A DNA stretch of 64,000 nucleotides, from positions 42,627 to 106,626 of the forward strand of contig JAFLTE010000010.1 of the NCBI GenBank assembly GCA_022510565.1, written 5' to 3'. The notes under the pieces were generated by a model. That model saw only the letters and a list, made by a program, of their open reading frames with translations, was not told where the DNA came from and made no database searches. Shown here one piece after another: positions 63,390-64,000 of this stretch (the first letter of the stretch is position 1; every line of letters starts with the position of its first letter). Origin of the DNA: Lachnospiraceae bacterium. Lineage in GTDB: Bacteria; Bacillota; Clostridia; Lachnospirales; Lachnospiraceae. The position numbers and the translations under genes are program-made.

Positions 63390-64000
63390 ATGATGGCAAT
63401 GTGGAATCCGTGGCGTGGCTGCCACAAACATAGCGAAGGATGCAGGTATTGTTACATTCATAAAGGCGACTTCAAGCGTGGGATTGATACGAACAATATT
63501 GTAAAGACGGATAACTTCTATGCCCCTATTGCCAAAAATAAATCGGGAGCATATAAAATCAAATCGGGACAGACCATATATCTCTGCTTCTCCACGGATT
63601 TTCTGGTTGAGGATGCCGATGAATGGCGTTCTGAATGTTGGCAGATGATACGGGAGCGTTCAGACCTGCACTTTCTGTTTTTGACAAAGCGTATTGAGCG
63701 TTTTATGGATTGTATCCCAAAGGACTGGAACGATGGATATGATAATGTTACTGTCGGATGTACGGTAGAAAATCAAGACAGGGCTGATTACAGGCTTTCC
63801 ATTTTCAATGAACTGCCTATCAAACATAAAAATATTATCTGTCAGCCATTGATTGGGGAAATAAACCTTACAGCCTATCTTGATCATGTTGAATTAGTCG
63901 TAGTCGGCGGCGAATCAGACAGAAACGCCAGACTGCTTGACTATGCGTGGGTGCTTTCCATACGGGAGCAATGTATCGTCCGCAATGTACATTTTGAGTT
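63390..64000 (+). CDS. DUF5131 family (phage Gp37/Gp68-like) protein, C-terminus cut by window edge
   Basis: An ATG at 63390, behind GTGGGGTG, opens a frame to the window end (203 full codons). The product has NPWRGCHKHSEGCRYCYIHK with a CxxxxxxCxxC cysteine group, SFTDF-like CFSTDFLVEDADEWR, FLFLTKRIERF and a VVVGGES segment, all typical of the DUF5131/Gp37 family. That family looks like a radical-SAM-type TIM barrel and is found in phages and bacterial accessory regions. Catalysis is not established. It follows the SAP-domain gene after 58 bases and may belong to the same transferred segment. Confidence 0.85.
   Translation, partial: MMAMWNPWRGCHKHSEGCRYCYIHKGDFKRGIDTNNIVKTDNFYAPIAKNKSGAYKIKSGQTIYLCFSTDFLVEDADEWRSECWQMIRERSDLHFLFLTKRIERFMDCIPKDWNDGYDNVTVGCTVENQDRADYRLSIFNELPIKHKNIICQPLIGEINLTAYLDHVELVVVGGESDRNARLLDYAWVLSIREQCIVRNVHFE

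Noticed and set aside
62467..64000. Complete prophage or integrative element
   Set aside because: No integrase, att repeats or structural phage genes are within the window; only a possible edge is visible.

Overview
The window looks like chromosome from a plant-glycan-degrading, probably spore-forming Lachnospiraceae bacterium (Firmicutes, Clostridia). This is an inference from gene content: clostridial sporulation genes (sipL, spoIID/spoIIQ-like, spoVT), a T-box leader in front of a type 2 ileS, several cellulase or xyloglucanase families, GHKL/LytTR signalling, and AGGAGG-type ribosome binding sites. No rRNA, tRNA, CRISPR array or insertion sequence was recognised. Most genes lie on the minus strand.

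Region by region. 1-6.5 kb is a xyloglucan-type utilisation cluster: a GH31 enzyme cut by the left edge, an intracellular GH74, and a divergent YicI-type alpha-xylosidase. 6.6-13 kb holds a membrane-fused spermidine-synthase-like protein, sipL, and a tightly coupled pyrC-pyrK-pyrD operon. 13-21 kb has a PrcB-like lipoprotein, plsC, a GH9-like lipoprotein with an altered active site, an amidohydrolase, a spoIIQ/spoIID-like pair in which key residues appear to be missing, and a Ca-binding-loop protein. 21-26.5 kb has a YbhJ-type aconitase homologue, hflX and a membrane diguanylate cyclase. 26.6-34 kb has a LytTR response regulator, a histidine kinase without a sensor domain, a pair of ABC exporters, an AraC regulator and an unknown protein. 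34-44 kb has a QueD-like protein with a zinc ribbon, glgP, two tandem paralogous WD/YVTN-like extracytoplasmic proteins and ileS behind a T-box. 44-49 kb has a 1318-residue surface glucosaminidase with a GST-rich linker and an acidic cytoplasmic tail, then degV. 49-57 kb has an oligopeptide-binding lipoprotein, spoVT, ddl, a membrane-fused MurF-type ligase, an alpha/beta hydrolase and a GH5 cellulase lipoprotein. 57-62.5 kb has a 33-residue small protein missed by ordinary ORF cutoffs, a NifS-type cysteine desulfurase, mfd and pth. After about 62.5 kb the sequence becomes visibly AT-rich and carries a SAP-domain protein and a DUF5131 protein cut by the right edge. This looks like the start of an accessory segment.

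How the genes fit together. Xyloglucan fragments could be opened outside the cell by the GH5 lipoprotein and finished inside by GH74 and the GH31 alpha-xylosidases; glgP would manage stored glucan. pyrC-K-D is de novo pyrimidine synthesis. ddl, the MurF-like ligase and the hydrolase form a compact cell-wall precursor cluster. The less ordinary signals are possible Shine-Dalgarno-masking hairpins before sipL and before the 33-residue protein, loss of catalytic or metal residues in several recognisable enzyme families, and the sensorless kinase linked to an ABC exporter pair across an intrinsic terminator. No wholly new multi-gene system could be demonstrated from sequence alone.
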